DNA of 64,000 bases, from assembly GCF_036924715.1 (NCBI RefSeq), contig NZ_JAZHSB010000001.1, positions 5,013,001 to 5,077,000 of the forward strand, in the 5' to 3' direction. This document shows, piece by piece, positions 55,380-64,000 of this stretch. Source of the stretch: Bradyrhizobium sp. AZCC 1721. GTDB lineage: Bacteria > Pseudomonadota > Alphaproteobacteria > Rhizobiales > Xanthobacteraceae. The stretch's first letter is position 1; each line of letters starts with the position of its first letter. Made by a program: the position numbers and the translations under genes. The notes beneath the pieces were generated by a model. That model had not been told where the DNA came from. It saw only the letters and a program-made list of their open reading frames with translations, and made no database searches.

Positions 55380-56459
55380 GTGAACGCCTCAAAACGTCGT
55401 GTCGCGCTGATCACCGGCGTCACCGGTCAGGACGGTGCCTACTTGGCCGAATATCTGCTCGGCCTCGGCTATGAGGTCCACGGCATCAAGCGGCGGTCGT
55501 CCTCGTTCAACACCGCGCGGATCGACCACCTCTACCAGGACCCGCATTCCCGCAAGGTGCCGTTCCTGCTGCATTACGGCGACATGACCGACTCCACCAA
55601 CCTGATCCGGCTGATGCAGCAGATCAGGCCGACCGAGATCTACAACCTCGCCGCCCAGAGCCATGTCGGCGTCAGCTTCGAAAGCCCGGAATACACCGCC
55701 AACGCCGACGCCATCGGCGTGCTGCGGCTGCTGGAGGCGATCCGCATCCTCGGCATGGAGAAGGAGACGCGGTTCTATCAGGCATCGACCTCGGAGCTCT
55801 ACGGCCTGGTCCAGGAGGTGCCGCAGAAGGAGACCACGCCGTTCTACCCGCGCTCGCCTTACGGCGTCGCCAAGCTGTACGGCTACTGGATCACGGTCAA
55901 TTACCGCGAGGCCTACGGCATGTTTGCCTCGAACGGCATCCTGTTCAACCACGAGAGCCCGATCCGCGGCGAGACGTTCGTCACCCGCAAGATCACCCGC
56001 AGCGTCGCCCGCATCGAGGCCGGCCTCGACGAGGCGCTCTATCTCGGCAACCTCGAGGCCAAGCGCGACTGGGGCCATGCACGGGACTATATCGAGGGCA
56101 TGCACAAGATCCTGCAGGCGGATGCGCCCGACGATTTCGTGCTGGCGACCGGCGAGACCCGTTCGGTGCGTGAATTCGTCGAACTGGCGTTCGCCGAGGT
56201 CGGCCGCCGCATCGAGTGGCGCGGCCAGGGCGTCGACGAGGCCGGCGTCGACACCAAATCCGGCAAGACCGTGGTCCGCATCGATCCGGTCTATTTCCGG
56301 CCGACCGAGGTCGATCTTCTGGTCGGCGATGCCAGCAAGGCGCGCGAGAAACTGGGCTGGAAGCCCAAGACGTCGTTCGCCCAGATGGTCAAGGAGATGG
56401 TCGCGAACGATCTCGCAGACGCGCGGCGGGAGGTCGCCAATGGCAAGCCTGCCGTTTGA
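55380..56459 (+). CDS. gmd: GDP-mannose 4,6-dehydratase, copy 2
   Basis: The 359-residue product is identical to copy 1 except for its first few residues (NASKRR in place of AAQDLKRR). It keeps the NADP and Tyr-Lys motifs. The start is a GTG at 55380 with GGAGAAG seven bases upstream; copy 1 has an ATG behind the same GGAGAAG. It overlaps fcl copy 2 by 20 bp. Four synonymous base differences from copy 1 were noted, so the duplication or gene conversion is recent. Confidence 0.95.
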   Translation: MNASKRRVALITGVTGQDGAYLAEYLLGLGYEVHGIKRRSSSFNTARIDHLYQDPHSRKVPFLLHYGDMTDSTNLIRLMQQIRPTEIYNLAAQSHVGVSFESPEYTANADAIGVLRLLEAIRILGMEKETRFYQASTSELYGLVQEVPQKETTPFYPRSPYGVAKLYGYWITVNYREAYGMFASNGILFNHESPIRGETFVTRKITRSVARIEAGLDEALYLGNLEAKRDWGHARDYIEGMHKILQADAPDDFVLATGETRSVREFVELAFAEVGRRIEWRGQGVDEAGVDTKSGKTVVRIDPVYFRPTEVDLLVGDASKAREKLGWKPKTSFAQMVKEMVANDLADARREVANGKPAV

Positions 56460-57346
56460 GCTGAAGGGCAAGACCGTCTATGTCGCCGGCCACCGCGGCA
56501 TGGTCGGCGCCGCGCTGGTGCGCCGGCTGGCGCGGGAAGACGTCGAATTGCTGACGACGCCGCGCAATGAGGTCGATCTGCGCAATCAGGCCGCGGTCAA
56601 TGCGTGGTTTGCCGCCAACCGGCCCCAGGTGGTGTTTCTGGCGGCCGCCAAGGTCGGCGGCATCGTCGCCAACAACACGCTGCGCGCCGAATTCCTCTAC
56701 GACAATCTGGCGATTGCTTCGAACGTGATCCATGCCGCGCATGTCCATGGCGCCGAGAAGCTGATGTTCCTCGGCTCCTCCTGCATCTACCCCAAGCTGG
56801 CGCCGCAGCCGCTGCGCGAGGATTCGATGCTGACGGGGCCGCTGGAGCCGACCAACGAGCCCTATGCGATTGCCAAGATCGCCGGGATCAAGATGGTGGA
56901 GGCCTATCGCAGCCAGTACGGCGCCGACTTCATCAACGTGATGCCGACCAACCTTTATGGGCGCGGCGACAATTATCATCCCGAATACAGCCATGTCGTC
57001 GCCGCCCTGATCCGCCGCTTCCACGAAGCCAAGGTTGCCGGCGCTGACAAAGTCGTGGTCTGGGGCACCGGGACGCCGCGGCGCGAATTCCTCTATGTCG
57101 ACGATCTGGCGGATGCCTGCATCCACCTGATGAAGACCTATTCGGATCGCGAGCTGGTCAATATCGGCAACGGCGAGGACATCACGATCGCCGAATTCGC
57201 CCGCGTGGTCGCGGCTACCGTCGGCTACACCGGGGCGATCGGCTTTGATACCTCGCGCCCGGACGGCACCCCGCGCAAGCTGCTCGATGTCAGCCGCCTG
57301 GCAAAACTCGGCTGGCGCGCCAGCACGAAGCTCGAAGATGGGATCA
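55404..57346 (+). repeat. Inverted repeat arm 2 (gmd-fcl)
   Basis: This is the partner of 39670-41608. Homology starts at GCGCTGATCACCGG, just inside gmd, and fades after CTCGAAGATGGGATC near the end of fcl. The last 15 or so residues of the two fcl genes are clearly different. Confidence 0.88.
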
Positions 57347-57396
57347 AGCTCGCCTATCAGGCCTACGTGAGCGAATCGAAATTGACCACGAACTAG
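56440..57396 (+). CDS. fcl: GDP-L-fucose synthase, copy 2
   Basis: The 318-residue product differs from copy 1 at a handful of positions in the last third (for example ADK for ADE, NGE for TGE, ATVGY for STVGY, DTS for DAS) and has a different C-terminus (SESKLTTN). All catalytic motifs are kept. It is the copy nearest the fucosyltransferase gene at 59.6 kb, so it may serve the strain-specific O-antigen block. A short hairpin without a T-run follows (57407-57422). Confidence 0.94.
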   Translation: MASLPFELKGKTVYVAGHRGMVGAALVRRLAREDVELLTTPRNEVDLRNQAAVNAWFAANRPQVVFLAAAKVGGIVANNTLRAEFLYDNLAIASNVIHAAHVHGAEKLMFLGSSCIYPKLAPQPLREDSMLTGPLEPTNEPYAIAKIAGIKMVEAYRSQYGADFINVMPTNLYGRGDNYHPEYSHVVAALIRRFHEAKVAGADKVVVWGTGTPRREFLYVDDLADACIHLMKTYSDRELVNIGNGEDITIAEFARVVAATVGYTGAIGFDTSRPDGTPRKLLDVSRLAKLGWRASTKLEDGIKLAYQAYVSESKLTTN

Positions 57397-57818
57397 TCAC
57401 TTCTGTGGCGAGAGCCACATCTCCGCTATCACCAGCTAACTTTAACGGTCCGGAAGAGTGGAGAACTGCTTGCAGAAACCGGAAGTGGAAAAGATTGGTA
57501 GTGAGCAGCTAATCTAGTCTCTCCACTTTTGATTTCCTGGTCAGACGCGAGAAGCACCTCTGAGCGCATGTGCCGCAACGATAGCTGCGCGCGCAAGAAT
57601 CCATCCGCATCTTTAGTCCCGACCTCTCCGCCCGCGTTATTGGAGGTGTGCATCTTCTGTTGCCGATGCGACTAGCAAACGATCTCGCTCAGAAATCGCG
57701 CTCAGAGGAACGAGTTAGGGACAGGCGCCCCGCCCGCCTAACAAGCGGCACGAGTTCACGCCGAAACCGGCCTGAGATACCTACCATTTCGGCGCATCAG
57801 GTTGGGGCCCAGCTAGGT
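57397..57818. other. Intergenic region between fcl copy 2 and the GT2 gene
   Basis: These 422 bp lie between two convergent units. Apart from a TGTGGC-GAGA-GCCACA hairpin directly after fcl, I see no conserved gene, repeat copy or clear terminator. Short open frames in it have no recognisable product. Confidence 0.6.
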
Positions 57819-58685
57819 TCAAAGAGAATTCAGATGTTCTTGGACGCTCTTCCACCTGAGCATCGTAGAATGGGAAACCGGCTTTAAGCGCTTCCGCTGC
57901 ATCGGCCGGTTGATTCCCGAGCCGACAGTGGCGACGTCCACTGCCCCTTTGATGACGTGGCCAGCAATCCCGGCAAGGGCAGGAAGGATTTTCCCTTCCC
58001 GAAGGCCGTAACGCCATGACGCGCCAATGAGTGCTGCGCGCCCAGGCAACAATTTCCTGAGCGTGAGTCGGTCCTGGCGATACCCGAGTAAGATCGTGTC
58101 GAGCCCGGCAAACTTACTGTGCCGGAAGTTTCGTAGCAACAGATCCTGGTCCTCGGCATAGGTAGGCTTGGAATCATATGGATGGCGGCGGAACCAAGCC
58201 GTTCGTCCGCACCAAGTTGGGTGAGGAAGAGGAAAACCGACAAACGGTCGCGCGATTATGTCCTTATGGGTGCGCCCGATCGGCATTTCGCCAATGAGCT
58301 CGCCGCTGCTGGTGAACACCACCGCCCCGCACCCGAGAAGATCGATCTGCGGGTCACGCTGCAGTCGCTCAATCTGGTGGACCAATCGGTCCGGGAAGCA
58401 AATATCATCCGCATCCATGCGAGCAATAAATTCGCCTCTGCTTAGGGCTACCGCCTGATTGAGCCGCAACGCAAGTCCGGCAGAACAATGCTCGCGAACG
58501 ATTCGAATGCGCTCATCGCCGAAGCCCTCAACGATTGCACTACTCTGATCACTGGAGCCGTCGTCCACGACGATCATCTCCCAATCCTGCAGTGCCTGCA
58601 GTTGAACCGACCGGATCGCGTCTGCTACCGTCGATGCGCTGTTCCGCATCGACATAATGATAGAAACGAGTGGGAGGTGTGCCAC
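57819..58685 (-). CDS. GT2 glycosyltransferase
   Basis: The 288-residue GT-A enzyme starts with LVSIIMSMRNSA. It has VVDDGSSDQS for nucleotide binding and ARMDADD as the DxD metal site, ending with a short basic tail. It adds one sugar during O-antigen repeat assembly in the cytoplasm. The start is uncertain: no good ribosome site is seen. GTG 58685 places the conserved strand normally, while TTG 58712 or GTG 58706 would extend it by a few residues. Confidence 0.85.
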   Translation of the reverse strand: MAHLPLVSIIMSMRNSASTVADAIRSVQLQALQDWEMIVVDDGSSDQSSAIVEGFGDERIRIVREHCSAGLALRLNQAVALSRGEFIARMDADDICFPDRLVHQIERLQRDPQIDLLGCGAVVFTSSGELIGEMPIGRTHKDIIARPFVGFPLPHPTWCGRTAWFRRHPYDSKPTYAEDQDLLLRNFRHSKFAGLDTILLGYRQDRLTLRKLLPGRAALIGASWRYGLREGKILPALAGIAGHVIKGAVDVATVGSGINRPMQRKRLKPVSHSTMLRWKSVQEHLNSL

Positions 58686-58774
58686 AGTGTTGACTTTTGT
58701 GTGCACGTGCAAAGCGTACGCGCTGGGGTTTAGAATTCAAAGCGATACTATGCGGCTACCGACAAGAACTCGTC

Positions 58775-59518
58775 TCAAATGCTCGCAAGCAACGTCATAC
58801 CTGGCAACCCAAGCCCGGAGTTGATGACCTTGAAGCGGGACGGGTACTTTGCAACGATTTCGCAGATGGCGCGCGCGGGTCCGACGTTATACTTCGACTC
58901 TGCCGATTGGAAGAACGTATCGTGCGCAAGAGCGCTGGCGTCCGGCACAGTCGAGAAGATCCGGTCCAGCTCGGTACGAACGGACTCGTAGGCGTGATCG
59001 CCATCGACGAAGAATAGCGGCCGCTTCGGTTGCCCGAGTTTCTGCCAAAGGTCGAGTGCAACCTCAACGCCGTTGCCCCGATGCAGATGGACCTTGTCTA
59101 GACCGCGAACGAGGAAGCCGTGCTCCTGGCCGGGATGTTCGACGTGAGTGGCGTCCGGCGGCAGATCAATCGAATGAATTTCATATCCGAACTTGAACGC
59201 CCGGTCGCATTCGTAAAAAACCCTGGCGGAAACGCCAATATGCGTTCCCCAATCAAATATCACTGACGGCTTCAGCCGGCACGCTGCGGCAGTCATGAGC
59301 AGCAACTCGTTAACCGGGTATGGGTGGACACCCACCACAGGCACGACCCTTTCCAGCAGAAAGCCCGACAGACTCCAGAGATCAACCTCGAACTCGGCCG
59401 CGCCGGGATTCCGGACAGGATCAGGCCAGGAGCGTGTCAGTTCCGGTGTTGTTGCGTCTGCAATTTTTTTTGCTTTCCGACGTAACAAATGAATGATCGA
59501 GCGAGCTGTTAGTGGCAC
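58775..59518 (-). CDS. SAM-dependent methyltransferase-like protein
   Basis: The 247-residue product resembles class I methyltransferases of the cephalosporin-hydroxylase/Methyltransf_24 type. FDWGTHIGVSARVF is the SAM-binding motif I region, FFVDGDHAYESV is the metal or acidic motif, and a C-terminal GLPGMTLL strand follows. In an O-antigen block it may O-methylate a sugar, since methylated deoxysugars are common in rhizobial LPS. The start is a GTG at 59518 with a poor ribosome site. Confidence 0.72.
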   Translation of the reverse strand: MPLTARSIIHLLRRKAKKIADATTPELTRSWPDPVRNPGAAEFEVDLWSLSGFLLERVVPVVGVHPYPVNELLLMTAAACRLKPSVIFDWGTHIGVSARVFYECDRAFKFGYEIHSIDLPPDATHVEHPGQEHGFLVRGLDKVHLHRGNGVEVALDLWQKLGQPKRPLFFVDGDHAYESVRTELDRIFSTVPDASALAHDTFFQSAESKYNVGPARAICEIVAKYPSRFKVINSGLGLPGMTLLASI

Positions 59519-59563
59519 TGCGATACTCTCGTTGCGAGTTGAAAGAGTTATTGTCGCGAATGA

Positions 59564-60490
59564 TCAGACCAAGACCCACCCGGGGGGGTAAAGATCATGT
59601 GTATTGAGCTTCTTCAATTCATTCGGCGCAAACCAGGCGCGCGGCGCGATGACGACCTTGTCCGGCGAGCGATTGAGCCAAGCGCCCCACCAGCTAAAGG
59701 AACTGTTGGCGATGATATGGTGCCGGCAACGTGCCATCAGTGCCATGTCCTCCCAAGGCCGCTGCGGATCGCCCCGGACATGGACCAGCCGCGATTTCGG
59801 CACGAAATTCAGAACCTCCTCCGCCGCGGTCGGATCATCGGAAAACACGAACAATGTCGATTCCTGACCGATCCCCGCCTCGAGCCGATCGAGCGCCTGG
59901 CGATAATACCGTTCGCCCAAGATGCCGTGGAATTCTGCGGTTCCGGGATTGAGGTAGTCGCCCCGGCGGACATGCGTCGATACGGATAGCCGGCTGCATT
60001 CGATGCGGGCGAGCACTTCCGCGGCCGCGTCGCTCAAGGGTTCTCGGGGAGAAAACCAGTCGCGCAACCTTTCAGCGATGCAGCCAAAGTAACGCTCGCT
60101 TTGGAAATAGCCAAACAGCACAGTTCGTGGGCCAAGCGCTTCGAAAGCCGGGTCGTAGTGGAAATGCGGCTCTCGATACTCCTGTGGCGAAGATGCAAGT
60201 TTAGGCAGGCCGGCCAAGCCAAGCAGCCTATCGACTCGCCCTTTCCACAGTGCGCGCGCAAATTGCTTTTGATCTTTCTCCGCGGCCTTGGACTGGGCCA
60301 GCGAAACGACTGTCTCCGGCACGCGCAGGCGCTCCAACAGGAAGGAGCGGTCCGAATAATTACGGAAACCGCTGAGGTCAAGCGCAAGTCCGACGCCATG
60401 GCGTTCGGCGAGCGCCTTGCCGGCTGCGTACTGAAACATCTGATTGCCCAGTCCGCCAATCAGGGACACCGTAATCACGTGGCCGTTCAT
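59564..60490 (-). CDS. Alpha-1,2-fucosyltransferase (GT11)
   Basis: The 308-residue enzyme has the three GT11 marks: GGLGNQMFQYAAGKAL at the N-terminus, HVRRGDY for GDP-fucose binding, and ANSSFSWWGAWL. It transfers L-fucose from GDP-fucose in alpha-1,2 linkage. It fits the presence of two gmd-fcl pairs in the window. Its ATG overlaps the stop of the SDR gene by 4 bp (ATGA). The product is cytoplasmic and would act on the lipid-linked repeat unit. Confidence 0.93.
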   Translation of the reverse strand: MNGHVITVSLIGGLGNQMFQYAAGKALAERHGVGLALDLSGFRNYSDRSFLLERLRVPETVVSLAQSKAAEKDQKQFARALWKGRVDRLLGLAGLPKLASSPQEYREPHFHYDPAFEALGPRTVLFGYFQSERYFGCIAERLRDWFSPREPLSDAAAEVLARIECSRLSVSTHVRRGDYLNPGTAEFHGILGERYYRQALDRLEAGIGQESTLFVFSDDPTAAEEVLNFVPKSRLVHVRGDPQRPWEDMALMARCRHHIIANSSFSWWGAWLNRSPDKVVIAPRAWFAPNELKKLNTHDLYPPGWVLV

Positions 60491-61428
60491 CCTTGTCCCT
60501 GGGACCGGTAATGTGTCGCGACCGCAGCGCGGACACCTTCATCTAGTTCTGTCGAGGGCTGCCAGCCGAGTTCTGAACGAAGCAGATAGGGCGAGCCAAC
60601 CAGCCAGGGTTCGTCATCCTTCCGCATGTCGATCGCACCGAAGCCAAGCAGCGAAGCATCCGCATGCATTGCCGCTGCGACGCGTTCGGCGAACTCCCGC
60701 ACTGAATGGCCGCGGCCCGTCGCAACGTTCCAAGTCGCGATACCGCCTTGCTCGCGGCAATGCGCGTCGGCGCGCAACAGCGCTTCGACAACATCGTTAA
60801 TGTAGACAAAGTCGAGGATTTGCGTTCCGGTCGATATCGCCACACGCTCGCGTTTTATCAATCCGCTGAACAGCGTCGGCAGCAGGCGATGAGGCGCTTC
60901 ACCCGCACCATAGACTTTGAAGAGCCGCAACAGCCGGAACCCGGTGCCGCTGCCGTTAGCGATCGCGCTTGCCATGAGACCGCCGGCGGCTTTTGACGAA
61001 CCATAAAGCTTGCCTTGCTCCAGCGGCGAGCTTTCCGTAAGAAGGTCCTGGCTCGAAGGGCGGCCGTATTCCGAAAAGGTACCTGCCATGATCATCCGAG
61101 CGTGCCATTCAGCGCATAGCCGGACCAAAATAGCAGGCAACCCGACGTTGATGGCCATCATTTCACCGATGTCGCGGTGGTTCGGTCGGACGCCATAGGC
61201 GGCCAAATGGAATATCGTCTCGACAGGCGCGTGAAGCACCCGCCGCAAACCCCGCTCGCTGAAATCATCGGACGTAATGACACTGACACGATCGCGCCAC
61301 TCCAGCGGCAGTGCGCTGGACGATCTTGCCAGAACGGTCACGCGGCTGCCCTCCGATAGGAGGCGAGCGACGAGATGAGCGCCAATGAAGCCCGTGGCAC
61401 CAGTGATGAGAGCGCTAGCAGGCGGCAT
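60487..61428 (-). CDS. NAD(P)-dependent SDR sugar reductase/epimerase after CDP-glucose dehydratase
   Basis: The 313-residue extended SDR has TGATGFIGAHL, AGTFSEYG and YGSSKAAGG as the Tyr-Lys pair. It overlaps the CDP-glucose 4,6-dehydratase gene by 14 bp. It therefore probably uses CDP-4-keto-6-deoxyglucose or a product of it, as RfbJ-type CDP-abequose synthases and related 4-reductases do. The exact sugar is unknown; a 3-dehydratase (RfbH) needed for 3,6-dideoxy sugars is not seen in the window. Confidence 0.8.
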   Translation of the reverse strand: MPPASALITGATGFIGAHLVARLLSEGSRVTVLARSSSALPLEWRDRVSVITSDDFSERGLRRVLHAPVETIFHLAAYGVRPNHRDIGEMMAINVGLPAILVRLCAEWHARMIMAGTFSEYGRPSSQDLLTESSPLEQGKLYGSSKAAGGLMASAIANGSGTGFRLLRLFKVYGAGEAPHRLLPTLFSGLIKRERVAISTGTQILDFVYINDVVEALLRADAHCREQGGIATWNVATGRGHSVREFAERVAAAMHADASLLGFGAIDMRKDDEPWLVGSPYLLRSELGWQPSTELDEGVRAAVATHYRSQGQG

Positions 61429-62512
61429 GATTCCTCAGGGCGTTGCGATAGTGTTCAATCTGCCGAACGGTAATGTTCGAGGCCTCCGCCGGATTGGCCG
61501 CAAAATCGCGATACCAACCAGCGGTCAGCTCGACGGTGTCCTCAAACAATAAGGGAGGCGTCCAGCCTAGCAGGGTCCGCGCCTTGGTACTGTCGAGATG
61601 GAGGAAGCGCGTTTCGGGGAAACTGCCGGATGCATAACTAACTTCCGGTTCAGTCCAGACACCGCCGAGTTGCTCGACCAAATCCCGAACGGTCCGAGCG
61701 GCCTCGTCGCGGGGACCGAAGTTCCAATTATCCGCGGCCATGCGATCTCCACTCAACAGACGGGCTGCAAGGACAAGGTAACCGTGAACAAGGGCCATCA
61801 CATGCTGCCAAGGACGAACCGCTCCCGGATTGCGCAACGAAATCGGCTGGCCTGCGGTCACAGCGCGGACAAAGTCTGGCACGATTCGATCGGCAGACCA
61901 GTCTCCGCCGCCGATAATATTGCCGCCCCTCGCGTTCGCGATCAGCACACCGTTGCCCCGCTCGGCCAGCGTCGCACGATAAGAGGCTGCAATCAGCTCG
62001 GCGCAGGCCTTGGAAGCGCTATATGGATCCTTCCCGCCGAGCGGATCCTGTTCGCGATATCCCCATGGCCAGTCCTGGTCGTGATAGACCTTGTCAGTTG
62101 TGATGCAGACGACCGCCTTGACACTAGACGTGTTCCGCGCCGATTCGAGCACGTGCGCAGTTCCGATCGCGTTGACGGCGAACGTTTCGACCGGGTCAGC
62201 AAAGGAACGGGACACCAGCGGCTGTGCTGCCAGATGGATGATCACTGATGGTCGGTGGCGCTCGATCGCTTCACGCACCGTGGTGAGATCCCGGATGTCA
62301 CCAATGGTCGAGTCGATTCCCTCAGCCACATTTGCTGCAAAAAACAAATTAGGTTCGGTAGCAGGTTCAAGCGCCAGCCCGGCAATCTTGCAACCGATAA
62401 GCTTGAGCCAGCTCACAAGCCAGCTGCCCGTAAAGCCGCTGTGCCCCGTTACGAATACCCGCTCTTCTTTCAGCGGTACTTCGAAGTCGAGCAGATGAGG
62501 ATCGATTGTCAT
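61415..62512 (-). CDS. rfbG: CDP-glucose 4,6-dehydratase
   Basis: The 365-residue SDR enzyme has the distinctive TGHSGFTGSWL at the NAD site, TTDKVYHDQDWPWGYRE and YSASKACAEL, which mark RfbG rather than GDP- or dTDP-sugar dehydratases. It makes CDP-4-keto-6-deoxy-glucose. CDP-glucose would come from RfbF, not present here. ATG 62512 is preferred, as the added residues from an upstream GTG (62551) are not family-like. A co-transcribed SDR gene follows. Confidence 0.9.
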   Translation of the reverse strand: MTIDPHLLDFEVPLKEERVFVTGHSGFTGSWLVSWLKLIGCKIAGLALEPATEPNLFFAANVAEGIDSTIGDIRDLTTVREAIERHRPSVIIHLAAQPLVSRSFADPVETFAVNAIGTAHVLESARNTSSVKAVVCITTDKVYHDQDWPWGYREQDPLGGKDPYSASKACAELIAASYRATLAERGNGVLIANARGGNIIGGGDWSADRIVPDFVRAVTAGQPISLRNPGAVRPWQHVMALVHGYLVLAARLLSGDRMAADNWNFGPRDEAARTVRDLVEQLGGVWTEPEVSYASGSFPETRFLHLDSTKARTLLGWTPPLLFEDTVELTAGWYRDFAANPAEASNITVRQIEHYRNALRNHAAC

Positions 62513-62591
62513 CGAACGCAACATCTCATGAGAAGAAACAAAGCGAAGCACCAGCGTTGACCGACGGGCCCCTCTTGATGGATAGACCTTC

Positions 62592-63986
62592 TCATCCGTT
62601 GACCGCCCTCTCAGTCGCTTCAGGGTACATCAGCGACACTACTGTTTCTCCACGCAAAACGCGTTCATAGGAATGCGCTATCTTCGACCAGGTGAAGCGT
62701 TCGCGCCAAGCCCGACGGCCGGCGTCACCGAGTTCGCGCAGACGGTCCGGAGCATGGATACCCTTCTCCATCTCGCGCGCCAAGACCGATGGGGAAACCT
62801 TGATATATCCGCGATCGTCGGCATCGGCAGGGCACAGCCATCCACCTCCCGTCCAGCGAACGATTTCGCCGGCATTTCCGGCGGGCACGGTGAGAAACGG
62901 CGTTCCAGCCGCAGCAGATTCGAACAAGACCAGCGGCGAGTATTCGACTTTTGACGCGAAAACAAAGAGATCAGCCTCGAAGAAGGCGTCAACGACCTTG
63001 TGACGCGGCAGATCGAGGCGGAGCACGGCTTTTTTGGCGGGAGCGGAGCGTGGAGCAGAAGTGTTGGGCTGCGGGCTATCCGTACTCGCCGGCAGCGCCG
63101 GAGCAACTGTCGCAATCCTGGTCAGCTCATCCGGCGGCTTGGGAAAGAGTCGGTCGATCACGCCTGTCATTCCCGCCTCGCGGAACAGCCGAACACCCTT
63201 CCGCATTGAGTTCAGGCTGGCAAAGCGCTGTAAGACAGCCCGGAAGTGATCGCTCCTGAACCGGGTGCCTGGCGGTGGCCAGTTGCCATTGAGAATCAAC
63301 GTTGCATCTCGACCAGCAGTATCGACCTGCGCAAAGGCCTCTGCGACAGTCTCGTGGCCCTTGGCGTTTACGGGCGCGCCCACGGTCAGGAAAACCAGAT
63401 CGGTCGTGGGGATGCCAAGCTCTCGCCGCAAGCGGCCGTCTCGGCGCGTTTCGCGTGCGAACTCCGCTTCGCTGGCTCCGTTGGGAATGATCGAAAAGCT
63501 CGTGATCCCGCTTGCCCGGGCGAAATCGATGTCGCGATAGTGCTCTGCGTAGAAGATGAGATGATCGAACTTTCGCAGAATATCCGGAAGCTGCTGGAAA
63601 TAGCTCTTGAAGGAGGGCTCATAGAAACTGGAGAAGCCGCACGGAACGAACACCTTCCGCGCCTTGATCTGGTCGAGGACAGGCCACAGCGCATCGAAAC
63701 TCCACTGCTGTGCCGCCTTGATCAAAATGGCATCGCCATCGAAGCTGGTTAGTAATTGCCGGTACCGATCAACTTCCCCTCGAATACCGGTTACAAGATT
63801 TCCGCTCACCTCAAAGTCGTGGATGTGGACGCCATTGTGATGTTTCGTCTTTCGATCGGGATGGACGCGCGTCGCCACACTCACGTCGTGCCCTGCTGCC
63901 GCCATCCGCTCGGCGATCTGGCGCATAACTACCTGCACCCCTCCCTGGTGGGGCCAATAGCTCTCGCAGCAGAAGAGAAGCTTCAT
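62592..63986 (-). CDS. GT4 glycosyltransferase with an inter-lobe insertion
   Basis: The 464-residue GT-B enzyme opens with FCCESYWPHQGGVQVV. It has FLTVGAPVNAKGH at the second lobe and FVFASKVEYSPLVLFESAAAGTPFL as the donor loop. A Pro/Ala/Ser-rich stretch (about residues 290-325) interrupts the C-terminal lobe, making it longer than usual (360-400). GAGGGGAATT precedes the ATG. It lies about 80 bp upstream of rfbG on the same strand; the operon probably begins beyond the window. Confidence 0.87.
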   Translation of the reverse strand: MKLLFCCESYWPHQGGVQVVMRQIAERMAAAGHDVSVATRVHPDRKTKHHNGVHIHDFEVSGNLVTGIRGEVDRYRQLLTSFDGDAILIKAAQQWSFDALWPVLDQIKARKVFVPCGFSSFYEPSFKSYFQQLPDILRKFDHLIFYAEHYRDIDFARASGITSFSIIPNGASEAEFARETRRDGRLRRELGIPTTDLVFLTVGAPVNAKGHETVAEAFAQVDTAGRDATLILNGNWPPPGTRFRSDHFRAVLQRFASLNSMRKGVRLFREAGMTGVIDRLFPKPPDELTRIATVAPALPASTDSPQPNTSAPRSAPAKKAVLRLDLPRHKVVDAFFEADLFVFASKVEYSPLVLFESAAAGTPFLTVPAGNAGEIVRWTGGGWLCPADADDRGYIKVSPSVLAREMEKGIHAPDRLRELGDAGRRAWRERFTWSKIAHSYERVLRGETVVSLMYPEATERAVNG

Positions 63987-64000
63987 CGTTAATTCCCCTC

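Noticed and set aside
1-64000. CRISPR array, insertion sequence, tRNA or rRNA genes
   Set aside because: No regularly spaced repeats, transposase motifs, or tRNA/rRNA-like sequences were recognised; a dedicated scan with tRNA and IS models would be decisive.

Overview
The window looks like a chromosomal segment of an alphaproteobacterium of the Bradyrhizobium/Rhodopseudomonas group. It is GC-rich throughout. It carries intergenic palindromic repeats of the kind common in Bradyrhizobium, a phosphate-starvation lipid-remodelling gene pair, a gene pair fitting 2,3-diaminoglucose lipid A, and many Liv-type transporter and CoA-ligase genes. The species call is inference from gene content; no rRNA or tRNA gene was seen.

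Region 1 (1-17.6 kb) is a mixed set of housekeeping and accessory genes. It holds the end of an MFS exporter, a serine-dependent glutaminase, a membrane-anchored metallophosphoesterase, an AI-2E/PerM-type membrane protein, a secreted caspase-like protein, a threonine ammonia-lyase, a metallophosphoesterase-glycosyltransferase operon (PlcP-Agt type, with a PHO-box-like site), thiD, a stand-alone RAM-domain protein and a membrane J-domain protein. Two c-type cytochromes, a CHRD protein and a lone molybdenum hydroxylase large subunit close the region.

Region 2 (17.8-38.8 kb) is a long envelope-polysaccharide locus. It contains murJ, a GnnA/GnnB-like pair, manC, a UDP-glucuronate 4-epimerase, a flippase-like membrane protein, a WecA/WbpL-like initiating transferase, glycosyltransferases, a WbpM/CapD-like dehydratase, an O-antigen ligase, hldE and hldD for the core heptose precursor, a GT9 heptosyltransferase-like gene, galE and an MsbA-like ABC exporter.

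Region 3 (38.9-57.4 kb) starts with a fumarylacetoacetate-hydrolase-family gene. It is then bracketed by two nearly identical gmd-fcl gene pairs (GDP-mannose to GDP-L-fucose) in opposite orientation, which form roughly 2-kb inverted repeats. Between them lie a Crp/Fnr regulator, a complete branched-chain amino-acid-type (Liv) ABC transporter with an embedded acyl-CoA ligase, an AGE epimerase, a PaaK-like ligase, and a WlbA-WlbB-WlbC-like operon for a diacetamido-uronic acid nucleotide sugar.

Region 4 (57.8-64 kb) is a strain-specific-looking O-antigen block on the minus strand. It encodes a GT4 transferase, CDP-glucose 4,6-dehydratase, an SDR sugar reductase/epimerase, a GT11 alpha-1,2-fucosyltransferase, a methyltransferase-like protein and a GT2 transferase. 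Together manC, gmd, fcl and the GT11 gene outline a route from mannose-1-phosphate to a fucosylated surface glycan.
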